Assembly: GCA_019426215.1 (NCBI GenBank)
Contig: CM033401.1
Location: forward strand, 7,011,134 to 7,075,133
DNA: 64,000 nucleotides
Reading direction: 5' to 3'
Origin: Buddleja alternifolia
Taxonomy: Eukaryota > Streptophyta > Magnoliopsida > Lamiales > Scrophulariaceae
Every line of letters begins with the position of its first letter. The first letter of the stretch is position 1. Of this stretch, positions 1 to 12,045 are shown one piece after another. The translations under genes were made by a program, and so were the position numbers. The notes under the pieces were generated by a model. It worked only from the letters and a program-made list of their open reading frames with translations. It made no database searches and was not told the origin of the DNA.

Positions 1-620
1 TCGAACAAGAAAATTTACCAGTTCAAAGTTTACTGATCGGAGTGTGGTTTAATTGTGGTCGGATCGATGATATCATAATTATGATATAAATATATTAATA
101 TATTAAGATTAAAAATAATAAAATATATAAATATTACAATATGCAACAAAAATAAAAAAATAAAAATTAATCCTTAGGAATTAAGCATCCCCAAAGCTGG
201 GTTAAATTAGACCGAGGGTAATTCACAAAATTACAAATAGAAAGAGACAGAGATACAGAGATTAGACAAGAAAGAGAAAAAGAAAATTACAAACCTTTTT
301 CTTGGATTCAAAGTTGCTGCTCAAACTCAAAGATTAGAGAAGTTGCCCCTTTTTTTCCTCCTGTTGCTCGCTCCCTTTAAGAGGTTTAAAATTTCAGATT
401 TGAGTTGAGTTCTTTAGGGATTTTGACTTGATAATATATACACACATACGGACCAGACGGTTTTGTTGAACCGCAACCGGTTCGAACAGTTCGCCGCTTG
501 GACCATGGTTCACACGGTTTTAACAGGTTTTGAGAATAAAGCGGTTTTAAAGGTTTGATCGGACCGTTATATATGATGGTAGGCGGTTCGACCGGCCGGT
601 CCGGATCGATTTTTAAAACC
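1..620. repeat. Degenerate repetitive sequence rich in CCGGTT-type words
   Basis: No reading frame is convincing here. Positions 1-420 are AT-rich noncoding sequence. From about 445 to 615 the strand is crowded with variants of ACCGGTT, GGTTCGA and CGGTCCG, a composition quite unlike the surroundings. Such word-rich tracts occur in plant noncoding transposon ends, but I cannot name the family. Positions 620-904 hold nothing I recognise. Confidence 0.35.
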
Positions 621-904
621 CTGGTTTATAAAAATTCTAACCCGAAACCAATTTGATCATACAAAACTAATCATACACAACAAATATTGAAATATCCAAC
701 TCGTGATTTATCATTTCCGTAACATAAATATCGCTCGCCGACCTCGTTCCAAACTTGATCTAAGCTAAAATTTATAGGAAATTAATAGTTTATTATGGGT
801 TTTCTTCTCTTTAATTTGCTGCAAAAGTTGAACTTTATTTTCATCTATTTGCTTCTTTTACATAAATATTTCAGTAGGGAGAGTACAAGAAGTATCAAAT
901 TAAC

Positions 905-2490
905 AACCACTGGCGTTGTTAGGTAAGTTGGGATGGCAAGTACTTAAAGACGAGGACAAATTATGGGTTCAAGTGATGAAACATAAATATATTTTGAGAC
1001 ACCGGCCCGTGCAAAAAACGCAACTTCAGCTACTTGGCGGAGTATCCAATCAGTTATTCCCCTACTTCAATCTGGTACTCGGTGGATAGTGGGGGATGGG
1101 AATAGGATTCGGTTTTGGGAGGATATCTGGCTTGGGGACGATCCGTTAGCTCTCCAATGTATACACCCTATTCCACCGGAAGACCTCCATCGCACTATTG
1201 CTCACTATTGGATACCGAGGCTTTGTTGGGACTGGGACGCCCCTCAGGAACTACCGGTAGCTATTAAAAATAAGTTGCAGGAGGTCAGTTTGGATGAGTT
1301 GTCAACCCAGAATGATAGACCACGATGGTTATTTTCTCCGGACGGTGAATATAGTTGTAAGAGTGCGTATGAAGCATTAACTCGAGTTGCCATTCCGACA
1401 AGGGACACAAAACCGTGGCTGAGACTTTGGAAAGTACCGGGAGCTCAGAGACGTCGCATGTTTTTATGGCTGCTACGGCATAATAAAGTGATGACTAACT
1501 CTATGCTGAAGAATCGAGGAGTTCCAATTTTGGATAGCTGCCCTATCTGTGGGGCCGAAATTGATACCCCCTGCATGCCGTTCGTGATTGTGGTTGGGCG
1601 AAAAATCTTTGGCTTCAACTTGTTCATCCTAACTTTTACAGTGTTTTTTTCTCAGGCACAGCACAGGAATGGCTTGACTGGAACCTATCCCACAAGATAA
1701 ACAGGTATGATTGGTGCGATAAATGGGATATTGTGTTTACTGAAACTCTTGTTTACCTTTGGCAGGTCCGGAATGAGGTGACTCATGGTGACCGAGATGT
1801 GATCCCCACGGGGGATCTAGATGTGATCCTCACGGGGGATCTAGATGTGATACATAAACGAATTGATGGTACTATTAATGCCCTTAACTTCCATCCGGAC
1901 GTGATGCATCTTCAAATACACACGGGTTAGACGAAACCGCCTCCCGAATACGCAAAACTCAATGTTGATGCTGCAGTGGCATTGGGAGGCCAAACGGGGG
2001 TTGGAGGTACCCTTAGAAACGAACATGGAACATGGTTAAGGGGGTTCAGTGGTCGCATCGACCCATGTTCGTCGCTGGAGGCAGAGATGCGTGCCATACT
2101 CATGGGACTGGAGATGGCGTGGGCCGCAGGTATCAAGAAATTAATTGTTGAATCAGACTGTCAAGCTGCACTTAATAGTATTGTGGATGTCTCCACGGAG
2201 CATCATCATTTTGATGTGATCTCTCGCATTCGTTGTGTGCAAGATCGAAACTGAGATGTCTCATTTCAACTGGTTTGGCGGGAAGCAAACTAAGTAACGG
2301 ACGCTTTAGCTAAGTTGGGGCTTACTTCGCACATGCACCTCACGGATGCACCACACTCACAAGTCTATCACCTCTTAGATAATGATAGAGAAGGCATTAC
2401 ATGGCCTCGTTTTGTGACTATTAGCCCGGGTATGTCGGGCTAGATGACAGTTTTTGGGTACCCCCCTCCATTGCAATGAAAAAAAAAAGA
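905..2490 (+). mobile_element. 5'-truncated LINE (non-LTR retrotransposon)
   Basis: The segment begins in the C-terminal part of a LINE reverse transcriptase (ALLGKLGWQVLKDEDKLW, from about position 910), continues through the zinc-binding linker domain and an RNase H-like domain, and ends in an A-rich tail at about 2478-2490. 5' truncation with a 3' poly-A tail is the usual result of target-primed reverse transcription. Stop codons and frame changes show it is dead. The exact 5' edge and the target-site duplication were not resolved. Confidence 0.8.
1089..2443 (+). pseudogene. LINE ORF2 remnant: zf-RVT and RNase H-like domains
   Basis: The first open part (1089-1700) carries the plant LINE zf-RVT signature: IRFWEDIWLG near the start, KSAYEAL, and CPICGAE, although the following cysteine/histidine residues are lost in a frame break. 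A second part (about 1940-2443) is an RNase H-like (RVT_3) domain with its acidic residues visible: NVDAA, LEAEMRA, VESDCQAA and, after two in-frame stops (2252-2254 and about 2294), VTDALAKLG. Between them lies a 24-bp unit repeated about 2.4 times (1795-1852). These domains would belong to the replication protein of the element and have no host role. The homology is clear and the gene is certainly non-functional. Confidence 0.75.
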
Positions 2491-2539
2491 AAAGAGTTGA
2501 TAATGTGAAAGTTGTCACTAATAGTAAATTAACTTTTAG

Positions 2540-2970
2540 TTACAAGATTTTTTGTTTTATATAGAAGTTGTTACTCTTGATAATTAATGACACACCTTTG
2601 TGACAATTTAGTGACAACAATAAAAAACAAAGGGAAAATTTCATGCAAACCCCTCATTTATTTTGTAATTATCAGAATCTCCCCTCATTTATTGAAAATT
2701 ACCAACACAACCCCTCATGTTAAGGATATCTTACAATTACACTCCTGTGTGTCTAAAATTGTTACAATTTTATCCCTGTAAACCTTACAAATAAACCCTT
2801 GAGGGGTTGTTGGTAAGTTCAAATAAGTGAGGGGTAATTTTGGTAATTACACAATAAGTGAGGGGGTTTCTATGTATTTTTTTCAAAAATAAAAATTATT
2901 GTCGCTCATTATATGTATCTAGTGATAATTTTAATATTGTCACTTCAAATTCTGCCATTAATATTACTTT
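2540..2970. repeat. Nested foldback MITEs upstream of copy A
   Basis: The inner element (about 2624-2892) is a foldback: its left arm reads TTTCATGCAAACCCCTCATT and its right arm is the near reverse complement, ending GTGAGGGGGTTTC. The flanking outer sequence has GTGACAAT words on both sides, as if one MITE sits inside another. The same nested arrangement recurs at 12540-12970, so it predates duplication of the block. The arms resemble a MULE-like MITE family found again at 13526-13784. Confidence 0.6.
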
Positions 2971-3645
2971 GGGAAAAATAGTAAAACTCCCCTAAATTTG
3001 TTAACCCATCAAAATATATTTCAATCTCTTTATTCCATTCTACAAACTTCTCATTTCAAAAAACTCAAAAGTTAGGATTAACAACTCTTTGAACTAAATT
3101 ACCTTTCATTCATTAAGTGAAGAATTAATCAATGGATTTTTTCTTTTTAGATTATTTTATTTTAAAAAGTTTTTAAATTTTTTAAATTGATAAATCATAT
3201 AATACGGATTTTATTTTTCAATATTAAATATTTTAATTATTTTTATATAATTAATTTTTTATTTTAATATGGTAATTATCTAAAAAAAATTCTAAAAAAA
3301 TTAAAAAGATTAAAAAAATCAAAAAAATTTACATTAAAATCATAATTTGTACGATTGTCATTATAAAAATTCTAAATAAATAAATTTATACACAAAACTA
3401 CAATTGATTAATTTTTAATTTAGAAGGCTAAGGGAAATTGAGTCAATGAATTTATTAACCCTAAATGTAGGAGTTTTTGGGATGAAAAGTTGGTGGAATG
3501 AGTTTTTTGGATTGAAAGATATTTTTATGGATTTTTTGGATACTAAAATTTATTTTAGGGTGGTTTTAGTGATTTTTCCTATTATTTTTTGTTGTACTGA
3601 ACTTAAAATATTTAAAAAACCAAATAAACTTATAGATGATTCGAT
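2971..3645. other. AT-rich upstream region of MATE copy A
   Basis: This is AT-rich noncoding sequence with runs of A and T and no convincing reading frame. It matches positions 12975-13900 almost throughout and so forms the duplicated 5' flank shared by copies A and C. Apart from the TATA-like box listed separately I see no defined regulatory site. Confidence 0.4.
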
Positions 3646-3653
3646 TATAAATA
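3646..3653 (+). promoter_or_regulatory. TATA box of MATE copy A
   Basis: TATAAATA lies 58 bases before the ATG of exon 1. The same word sits at the same distance in copy B (11160-11167), while copy C has TATTAAATA at the matching place. If used, it would give a 5' leader of only about 20-30 bases. Confidence 0.5.
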
Positions 3654-4113
3654 CAAGTATACAATTGATATGATTAAAAGACGAAAAGCACGAAAGAGAG
3701 GCCATGGATTATAACAGCAGCATAGAAGAGAGTCTGCTGCTAAGCCATGAAGCAGAAGAAAAGGGATATAATTTGAAGGCAAAAATATTTGAAGAATCAA
3801 AGAAAATATGGAGGGTTGCAACTCCAAGTGTTATTTCTAGAGTTTCTTCATTTGGAACCATTGTTGTAACGCAGTCGTTTATAGGACATATAAGTTCAGT
3901 TGATCTTGCTGGTTATGCACTTGCTCAAACCCTAAGTGTCCGATTTGTGAATGGACTACTGGTAAGTGGTAACTTCTTCATTAATTGATCATATCCTTTT
4001 ATGTATCTGTATACATCATGTTATTAATTAGTCTTTTCTTTAATTCAGTGTGTGCATATATATATAGATTCAATATTGAATACCTTCTCATTCAATATAT
4101 ATATATATATATA

Positions 4114-5587
4114 GGGTATGGATCAAATACATCCCATTACATTTGGTAAGATATAAGACTCAATCTACACCATTGATACCGTTTGATCCCAAGGTCCAAA
4201 TTTAACAGCTATTTTTGGATTATATATTTTTTTTAATGAGGGCAAGGGCATCTTAGTCAATGAAAAATGGGTTAAAAAATTCACTTTCCTGCAACTATTT
4301 TTCGATCAAAACTCTTCCAAAAATACAATTATTAGTCAAGAAGCAGCGGAAAATCTGGAAAGCCTAATTAGAAAAGCAGCTTATGAGATCGAAAACGAAG
4401 AAGAAAGCTAAATAATTGGCTACAATAGCCATTACTAATGATGATGCTGATTTCTCCTCAAGAATAGCCATGGCGGAAGAAAAAGAAGTTGTTGTTGTTA
4501 CTTAAATAATTGATTTGAATTTGGAAGCTCCTAATGAGAAATTGGAAACTAATTAATCACACATAATTTCTGTTTTATTATTATGGGAAAGCTTTAGCCA
4601 GATGAGATTACGCACAGGCAATGGGATGATGAATGAATAATCCTCTGGCTAATATACTGTATAATGAGTTATAATATACTGTATAATGTGTTATAATATA
4701 CTGTATAATGGCTTATAAAATATTATATAATTGAATATTTTTATTATAAACACATACTGTATAATGAGTTATAATATACCGTATAATGTGTTATAACATA
4801 CTGTATAATGGCTTATAAGATACTGTATAATTGAATATTTTTAATATGTTATAAACACATAATGTATAATGAGTTATAATATACTGTATAATATATTATA
4901 ACATACAGTATAATGGCTTATAAGATACTGTATAATTGAATATTTTTAATATGTTATAAACACATACTGTATAATGAGTTATAATATACCGTATAATGTG
5001 TTATAACATATTGTATAATGGCTTATAAGATATTGTATAATTGAATATTTTTAATATGTTATAAACACATACTGTATAATGAGTTATAATATACTGTATA
5101 ATGTGTTATAACATGTTGTATAATGGCTTATAAGATACTATATAATTGAATATTTTTAATCTGTTATAAACGCATACTGTATAATGAGTTATAATATACC
5201 GTATAATATGTTATAACATACTGTATAATGACTTATAAGATGTTGTATAATTGAATATTTTTAATATGTTAGAAACACATACTGTATAATGAGTTATAAT
5301 ATACCGTATAATGTGTTATAACATATTGTATAATGACTTATAAGATACTGTATAATTGAATATTTTTAATATGTTATAAACACATAATGTATAATGATTT
5401 ATAATATACTGTATAATGTGTTATAACATACTGTATATTAGGGAAAAAGAACGAGAACTTATAAGGGTTGCCAGAAACGATGAACATTCAAGCTCAATTG
5501 GACCCATTTCCTCATTCGACATTGACAGTATGATTATAGAGACAACATCCTCAATTCTTTTCCATTTTTTTCTTATTTAATTTAATA

Positions 5588-5630
<43 letters not shown>

Positions 5631-5868
5631 AGTGGTGAATGTACACTGATAGTTTAAATTCAATCAAACTCGATCCATAGAATTTTATTATCTACAGTAA
5701 CCTGATTCTCCATGAACAATTAAAAAAGAAAAAAAAAAAGAGAAGCAGTGAAAGAACAGAGAAGAAGTGGGAGTCTCGCATCTGAGAGAGAAGACGATGA
5801 AAAGTTTCTGAGACGTGAGTTTGTGGGCTTTGAAAAATGACATCATTTGACTATTATATATATATATT
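4114..5868. mobile_element. 1.75-kb insertion in intron 1 of copy A, unclassified
   Basis: Intron 1 of copies B and C runs from a TA-repeat directly into TGGTTACTTTGCAAAAGATA. In copy A the same junction is split by about 1.75 kb. I see no terminal inverted repeats, LTRs or transposase, and both ends lie in TA microsatellites. The insert holds short gene-like stretches with no open frame, a minisatellite, and a CA/TA microsatellite near 5590. A Helitron-like or other non-TIR insertion is possible, but no diagnostic 3' hairpin was found. Confidence 0.5.
4649..5437. repeat. 105-bp minisatellite, about 7.5 copies
   Basis: Unit starts marked by CACATA(C/A)TGTATAATGAG fall at 4751, 4856, 4961, 5066, 5171, 5276 and 5381, exactly 105 bases apart, with a partial copy before them. 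Each unit is itself built of roughly 21-bp variants of ATACTGTATAATGNNTTATA, so it is a higher-order repeat. Copies differ by point changes only. Confidence 0.9.
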
Positions 5869-7100
5869 GGTTACTTTGCAAAAGATATGTAGATGTACAT
5901 ATATTTGTATTTAGAACGATTTGGGTCTTTTGTTTAAATTTTTTGTTTCATATTTTACGTCAGTGGATTATATGCACTTGATGCGTATAAGTAATTAAAA
6001 TGCAAATTCGAAGTTTTGAGGTGAAATTCTAGTTAAGTTGTAGCTATAGATTAGTCATAATTTAGAATTAAATTTTTGACAGTATGATAGAATTAAAGTA
6101 CTCTAAAAACAATTCATATTCGTGATCACATAGTGAGATTTTTATTTTTTTTTTTTTTTTTTTTTTGGGGGGGGGGGGGTGGTGTGGAGGGCATTCTCCC
6201 CAAGCCAGGAGGAGGAGGGTTCGGGGAGATAGGCCAGAAGCAATTTTTTTTTATAAGGATACTTTACTTATTTTACAATAGGTCACTGCAAGATTTTGGT
6301 CCAGACATGTATATGTTTTTTGGATATGGCCTCCCAAACCTGAACAAATAAACTATTCTAGTTGAGTTGGTGAGAGCAAGAGCTTAAAAGTAGCTCCAAC
6401 CAAATCCTTGCGGTTTGAGAGTTCCAATTTTGCCGATCTCAATTAAGTCCATTTTTTTCTCTCTTAATAAACGACTTGTTTTTTTAAAAAAATTAAAATA
6501 ACAATTAGAAAAAGAGGATCTAGTTGTCAACAAGAATTTGGCAAGCAAAATACAAAATATTAACCATCACTTTTCCTAAAACATATAAGAAATAATTTTT
6601 AAATAGAAAAAGAACACAAAACATCAATAAAGTTGTTCAATATAATTAGTATATATTAATATGAGAGCTTAGTGTTTATGTTAATATCCAACTACACTAA
6701 TATAGGGGATAATTTCATTTTACGTCCTTTGAGTATACCACTTTTCTGATTTTAGTGTCTCACTTGCAAACCTTAATTGTTCGAGAATAAGATGTCATAG
6801 TTATTTTTTTTGTGGTAGAAAGTGTCAGAAATGGTGTTTTTTAGGGTGCCAAAAGCAATCTCTGGTGTATTATCAATTTGACGGTAGAACTAACAATTGG
6901 GAACTATCGGAGGGACCAAACTTGACAAGAAAAATAAATTCACGGGGCATGATGAAGTTTGTATGTGGGATCACAATTGAAAAAGTGGTAAAATTGAAGG
7001 AAGTAAATAAGATTATCCCACTAAATTATCCTTCTATACTATATATATATATATATATATCCTTTTGTAATATGTTATGTGTATCTTGGTTGTTTTATAG
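5869..7100. other. Remainder of copy A intron region where exon 2 should lie
   Basis: The stretch 5869-6240 matches the start of intron 1 in copies B and C, including a T-run/G-run at 6150-6179. From about 6700 to 7100 it matches the end of intron 2 of copy C. The sequence that should hold exon 2 is missing between them, and no coding match was seen on either strand. Confidence 0.5.
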
Positions 7101-7499
7101 CTTGGAATTGTGGTACTATGCAATCCTGGTCTTATTGGCTGGATACATGAAAAATGCAAAGGTTACCATAGCTGCATTTTCTATTTGGTAAGTCCTCACT
7201 AAAAGCTTGTTCCATGAGCAAAATTGCATTTTGGTCCTACAAGATACGGAATATGAACTTTCAGTGTAAAACTTCATGCTATTTCAATTCTGAACCCAAC
7301 ACTTCGAATTTTCTGCACATTTGGTCCTTTTTTCCACATGCACTTGGCAATGAAGTCATATATCTAATTCAAAGTGCATGTGGAAAAAAGATGAATGAAG
7401 ACTTCTATGTGATTTTTTAAAATGTGATAATCAAGATATCTTCTAATTGAAAGTTGAATTTTCAGCCTTAATATCAATGGTTGGATCATAATGATCCTT

Positions 7500-7705
7500 T
7501 TTGGTCCCTTAATTTCCAAAATCGTCTCATACGATTCTTGAGGTCACACTTTTGTTAGGAATTGACGAAATATTCACTCATTTGATTATGACCTCGTTAC
7601 GACTTCAAGAATTAGAGTGAAATGATTTTGAAAGTTGAGAGACCAATGATTCGACTTGAGGAATGAAAGTGGGATAAAAGTAAGACTTGAGGGACCACCA
7701 ATGAT
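7500..7705. repeat. Truncated foldback MITE at the chimera junction
   Basis: From TTGGTCCCTTAATTTCC onward the sequence matches the MITE in intron 4 of copy D (complete there at about 54206-54500). Only the inner and right parts are present here, joined directly to the middle of exon 4. Confidence 0.6.
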
Positions 7706-8035
7706 ATTTGACATAAATAGATAAATGTGTGCGTGTGTGTTTGCAAGTTGTTTGTTTGAAAACGATATTTAATTATAGACCCTTTTTCCCCACTATAAAT
7801 AGTGTACTAGTAGCGAATGAGCTAGGCAAAGGAGACGCTAAAGCTACGCACACCTTTATCTATATATGTCAAATATTTGTATTACTAAGGCTATCCTTGT
7901 GGAATATTTGTTCACGAACGAAGAGGAAGTGACGCAAACCATATCGGATCTCTCTATTTTGTTAGCTTTCTCGGGATTGCTAAATGGCATTTTCCCCGTT
8001 CTCTCAGGTTAATTAATTTCTTGTTCATGATTAAC

Positions 8036-9078
8036 CACTACAACAAAAAATAATATTATTGATAAAAATATTTTAGTGACACGAATATTCCTTTATGAGC
8101 TGTGATTAAAGACAATTAGTGTCACATGTTTATTGACAACACAAATATAGTTACAACTATGTTTATTGTTATTAAGTTACCATTAAACATGTGTCACTAA
8201 TTAACAATAGTGATAATAATTTTCTTGTCATTAAATGTTATGAGTGACAACTAACATTCAATTTTCGTCACTGTTAAATTTGTGAAAATTATTATTGTGA
8301 AAACATAAATTCTTATCACTCAATATATTTAAAGATTAATTACACTAACTATCCCTCTTAGTTAGTGAAATTACCGTCAAGTCAGCTTATTTCGAGCTCA
8401 ATATAAACATCACCCTCTTATAATAAAATCTCACATTGACTTTCATATGACTAACACTCGTTCGTCAAGCATGATGGAAAGTTTAAAGTGTCAATCTTAC
8501 CCTTGTTCGTAAAAAAAAAAAGGGGGTTAAAGAAAGGGTTAATTATATTAACACCCTCCTTATTTAGTGTAATTACAATGCAACCCACTTTTTTCAGATC
8601 ATACAACAAACACCCCCTTCTTATAATAAAACATTACATTCACCCTCTGCGACTAACTTACCCTACTTGTTTTTTCTTTTTTAATATTTTTTCATATAAC
8701 TTTTTAAAGATTTTTCTATAATAACCTTATATATATATATATATATATATTCCTTCAACTTATTTTAATTTTACTAATTGTTTTCATATTTTTTGGCTAC
8801 TTTCTTATTTAGATTTATTTCCATTGAACTATGATAATGTTCCTAATATAAATATTTGTTTTTATTTTTTAAAATTTAGTCAAATTGGCATAAATCCGAA
8901 TTTGCACTTTATTATCAAGATGTTAATAAGTTTTTTACGAAATCATTTATTTAAGATTAAATTGAAAATTACAGTTACAATTACATCCTCTTTAATATGA
9001 TCAAAAATTACATTCACCCCAAGGACAAAATAAAAAATTCAGAAATTTAGTTTTAAATATATTATTTCTTTTGTAGTG
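8036..9078. mobile_element. Non-autonomous CACTA-type element in intron 5 of copy A
   Basis: It begins CACTACAACAAAAAA and ends TTTTGTAGTG, and is flanked by a 3-bp duplication AAC (8033-8035 and 9079-9081), the hallmark of CACTA (En/Spm) elements. It is 1043 bp long and has no transposase. The interior is rich in GTGACAA-type words and contains a smaller AT-rich foldback. A diverged copy occupies the same intron position in copy D. Confidence 0.75.
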
Positions 9079-10038
9079 AACGTGACTTTAGTATTGTACC
9101 ATAGGTATTCAAACTCTCGAAAAGTTAGCTATTTTCTCACATTTTTTTCTGCATTTTGTTTGCTTTCAGGTGTGGCGATCGGAGCAGGTCTGCAGACGAA
9201 AGTAGGGATAATTAACTTTATTTGCTTCTATTTTATTGGAGTACCAATTGGAGCAGTTCTTGGATATGCGACTAAACTTCAAGTGAAGGTAGCACATTTG
9301 TTATAATGAATTGGAATAATTACATTTACACTTCTACTAATATGTATTACACATACTAGTACCCCATATATATCAAAATTACAATTAACATGCCAACAAT
9401 TTGTGACAACAGCAAAATGCTGCGTCATTTCAAAAAATTTGGTGTATCTCCAGAAACGCTTATGTTTGAAATCTACTATATTTTCTATGAGGTAGGGTTA
9501 AATGTAATTTTTAGAACTAATGTTAGGACGGAGAAAATTGTAATCTATGGAGAGAATATAACTACCCTTACGTTTATCCTATAACCGTACGAACTCTTGG
9601 AGAAAATGTTGAACCTATTTAGTGTTAATTTCTCCCTTTCTAGAATGTCTTTAGATGCTACATATTATGTTAAGTTTGGTCGTTCGGGTCGTTTTACCTT
9701 TTAATGTCAAAATGTAAAAACATATACAATATGCACAATCTAGTTATCGTATGGATCGAATATGAAATTGATATTGATTAGACAGGGTAGATGAGGCGGA
9801 ATGATATGTGGAATTGTTACTGGAACGATTGCACTTGGCTTCGTGACATGGAGAACAAATTGGGATGAAGAGATATGAAAAAAACATGAATTTTTTTTAC
9901 ATCAAGGACGGGGAAATTAACATGTTAATTAAATCTTCTAATTATGATGTTTGTAGGTATCATTAAATCTCCTAATTATAGTGTTTGTAGGTATCGAAAA
10001 CTTCAGCTCATCTCAAAAGATGGTACTTAAAATCCTAG

Positions 10039-11100
10039 GATGAGAATAAGCAAAGTACTGACCATGCTTGAGTTGAGAAAATTGGAATAAATCATCATCA
10101 TCAGCAGTAGCTAGTATTATGTTTATTTATTTATGTATTATAATGAATATGTAAACCTCTTGATTCTGTACTATGTATTATTTGTTTATTTATTTATGTA
10201 TTAATATTATGTACTATGTATTATTTGTTTATTTTCAAGTCTTTTTGATTAGTGCATAACCAATTATATGAACCAACAATAACTCGAGAAAGTTAAATTT
10301 GGACCTTAGATTTTATTTTATTTTATTTTATATTATGATTTACATATGGACTTACGCCTAATTTGGTAGATCTGTTGTGCACATGAGTTATGACAACGTT
10401 ATCTTTCCAATGTCACATGTTACTCTAAGTCTAACTAGAACTGGACTTATCATTTATACTAATCAATTTCTCAATGGGACAAAGTAGCGCCAGATTACAA
10501 TAACATGAAATGCACAAAAACAAAATACTTTTAATTTTCTGTGTTCTGTATTATTGTCTGCAAACGTAAAAAATGCAATTTAATTAGAAGTTTTTTTCCT
10601 AAATAATGAAAGAAAAACAAAATTATTATTTTTCTATCTACTTTTGTAAAAAAAAATTAATTAAAAGTATTAAATGTTAATCATCTATTAAAGTTTAAAT
10701 ATTTAAATAGGACTATCAGTCAGTAAGGTCCAATTAATTCTCTATCTTAAAATGATTCTTTTAGGGACAAGACATTGATACTATTTGCTCATTCGGAATC
10801 AAATCGGGAATACGATGCCAATCCAAAACTAGTGGGTTCAAAATAGAGAAAATTGCAATTTTCATCCCGTAAGTTGCTCACATTTTGATGTTGGTCCCAT
10901 TGGATTGAGATGTGCCACATTTAATCTGATAAGTCAAATAAAATCTCAATGCTGGTAATTTCTAATAAATGAGGGGGGGGGTAGTTTTGGTAATCACGCA
11001 ATAAGTGAGGAGTCTGTGTATAAATTTTCCAAAAACAAAATTATATATTGTCACTCATTATAAGTATCCAATGACAATTTTAATTCGCATATTAATTTAC
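10039..11100. other. Intergenic sequence between copies A and B
   Basis: This is AT-rich sequence without a supportable gene. Parts near 10500-10620 match 57855-57960 downstream of copy D, which supports a common origin of the two 3' flanks. A foldback half-element with GTGAGG words sits near 10965-11040. Confidence 0.4.
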
Positions 11101-11159
11101 TTTTTGTTGTACTGAACTTAGAATATTTAAAAACCAAATAAATTCATAGATGATGGGAT

Positions 11160-11461
11160 TATAAATACAACTGAGAAAATTAAAAGACGAAAATCACGAA
11201 AGAGAGGCCATGGATTATGCAGCAGCATAGAAGTGGTCTGCTGCTAAGCCTAAAGCAGAAGAAAAGGGTATATTTGAAGGCAAAAAAAATATGTGAAGAA
11301 TCAAGAAAATATGGAGGGTTGCAACTCAAGTGTCATTTCAAGAGTTTCTCATTGGAACATTGTGTAACGCGTCGTTTATCGGACAATAATCAGTTTTTTT
11401 GATCTGCTGGTTTATGCCTTGTTCAAACCTAAGTGTCCGGTTTGTGGAAGGAATACTGGTA
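11160..11461 (+). pseudogene. MATE transporter exon-1 relic, copy B
   Basis: A TATAAATA box (11160-11167) and an ATG at 11210 in the same GCCATGG context as copies A and C are followed by a first exon that matches copy C at nucleotide level up to the donor GTAAGTGG at about 11460. The reading frame is destroyed by more than ten single- or few-base losses, many in short homopolymers or doublets. Downstream to about 12040 the sequence matches the first part of intron 1. No later exon follows before the gap. It is either a decayed tandem copy or low-quality sequence at a gap edge. Confidence 0.75.
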
Positions 11462-12045
11462 AGTGGTGACTTCTTCTATTGATCATATCCTTTTAGTTAT
11501 CTGTATAAATATGTTATGTCTTTTCTTAACTCAGTGTGTGTGTATATATATATCTAGCTAGATTCAATATTGATACCTTCTCATCATGAATTTAATTGCA
11601 TTAATATATATATAATATATATATCATAATATAATATTATTGGTTACTTTGCAAAAGATATGTAGATGTACATATATTTGTATTTAGAATGATTTGGATA
11701 TTTTGTTTAACTTGTGTTTCATATGTTACCTTAGTGGATTATATGCACTTGATATGCGTATAAGAAAAAGAATACTAATTATCAAAATAAAAAATACAAA
11801 TTCTAATTTTGAGGTGAAATTCTAGTAAGTTTGTAAGTTGAGATTTAGATGCAGCTATAGATTAGTCATAATTATATTAAATGTTTGATGGAGTGTGTGC
11901 AGTCTGATAAAAGAATTGAATTACTCTAAATAATTCATATTCATGATCACAGAGTGAGATTTTTGATTTTTATTTTTTGGTTGGGGTGAGGGGGTGGAGG
12001 CATTCTCCCCCGCAAGGAGGAGGAGGGTTAGGGTGATAGGCATGG

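Larger units (their letters stand above)
3704..10038 (+). pseudogene. MATE (DETOXIFICATION-type) transporter, copy A, chimeric pseudogene
   Basis: Recognisable exons: exon 1 at 3704-3961 (86 codons, GCCATGG start context, donor GTAAGT); exon 3 at 7101-7187 (LELWYYAILVLLAGYMKNAK); exon 4 from 7466, cut off at about 7500; exon 5 at 7803-8007; exon 6 at 9170-9288 (VAIGAGLQTK); exon 7 at 9786-9872; exon 8 at 9991-10038. Defects: the large exon 2 (about 180 codons in copy C) is absent, exon 4 runs into a MITE, exon 5 has internal deletions and a frame change after GKGDAKAT, exon 7 has TGA at 9792-9794, and its splice donor reads AT instead of GT. Intact family members are 12-helix H+ or Na+ antiporters of about 480-510 residues that export metabolites across the plasma or vacuolar membrane. 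Exons 1 and 3 match copy C closely, whereas exons 5-7 and their introns match copy D. It cannot encode a working transporter. Confidence 0.88.

Noticed and set aside
6133..6351. 72-codon frame starting in a poly-T/poly-G run
   Set aside because: Low-complexity start, no homology, and it lies in intron sequence shared with the other copies.
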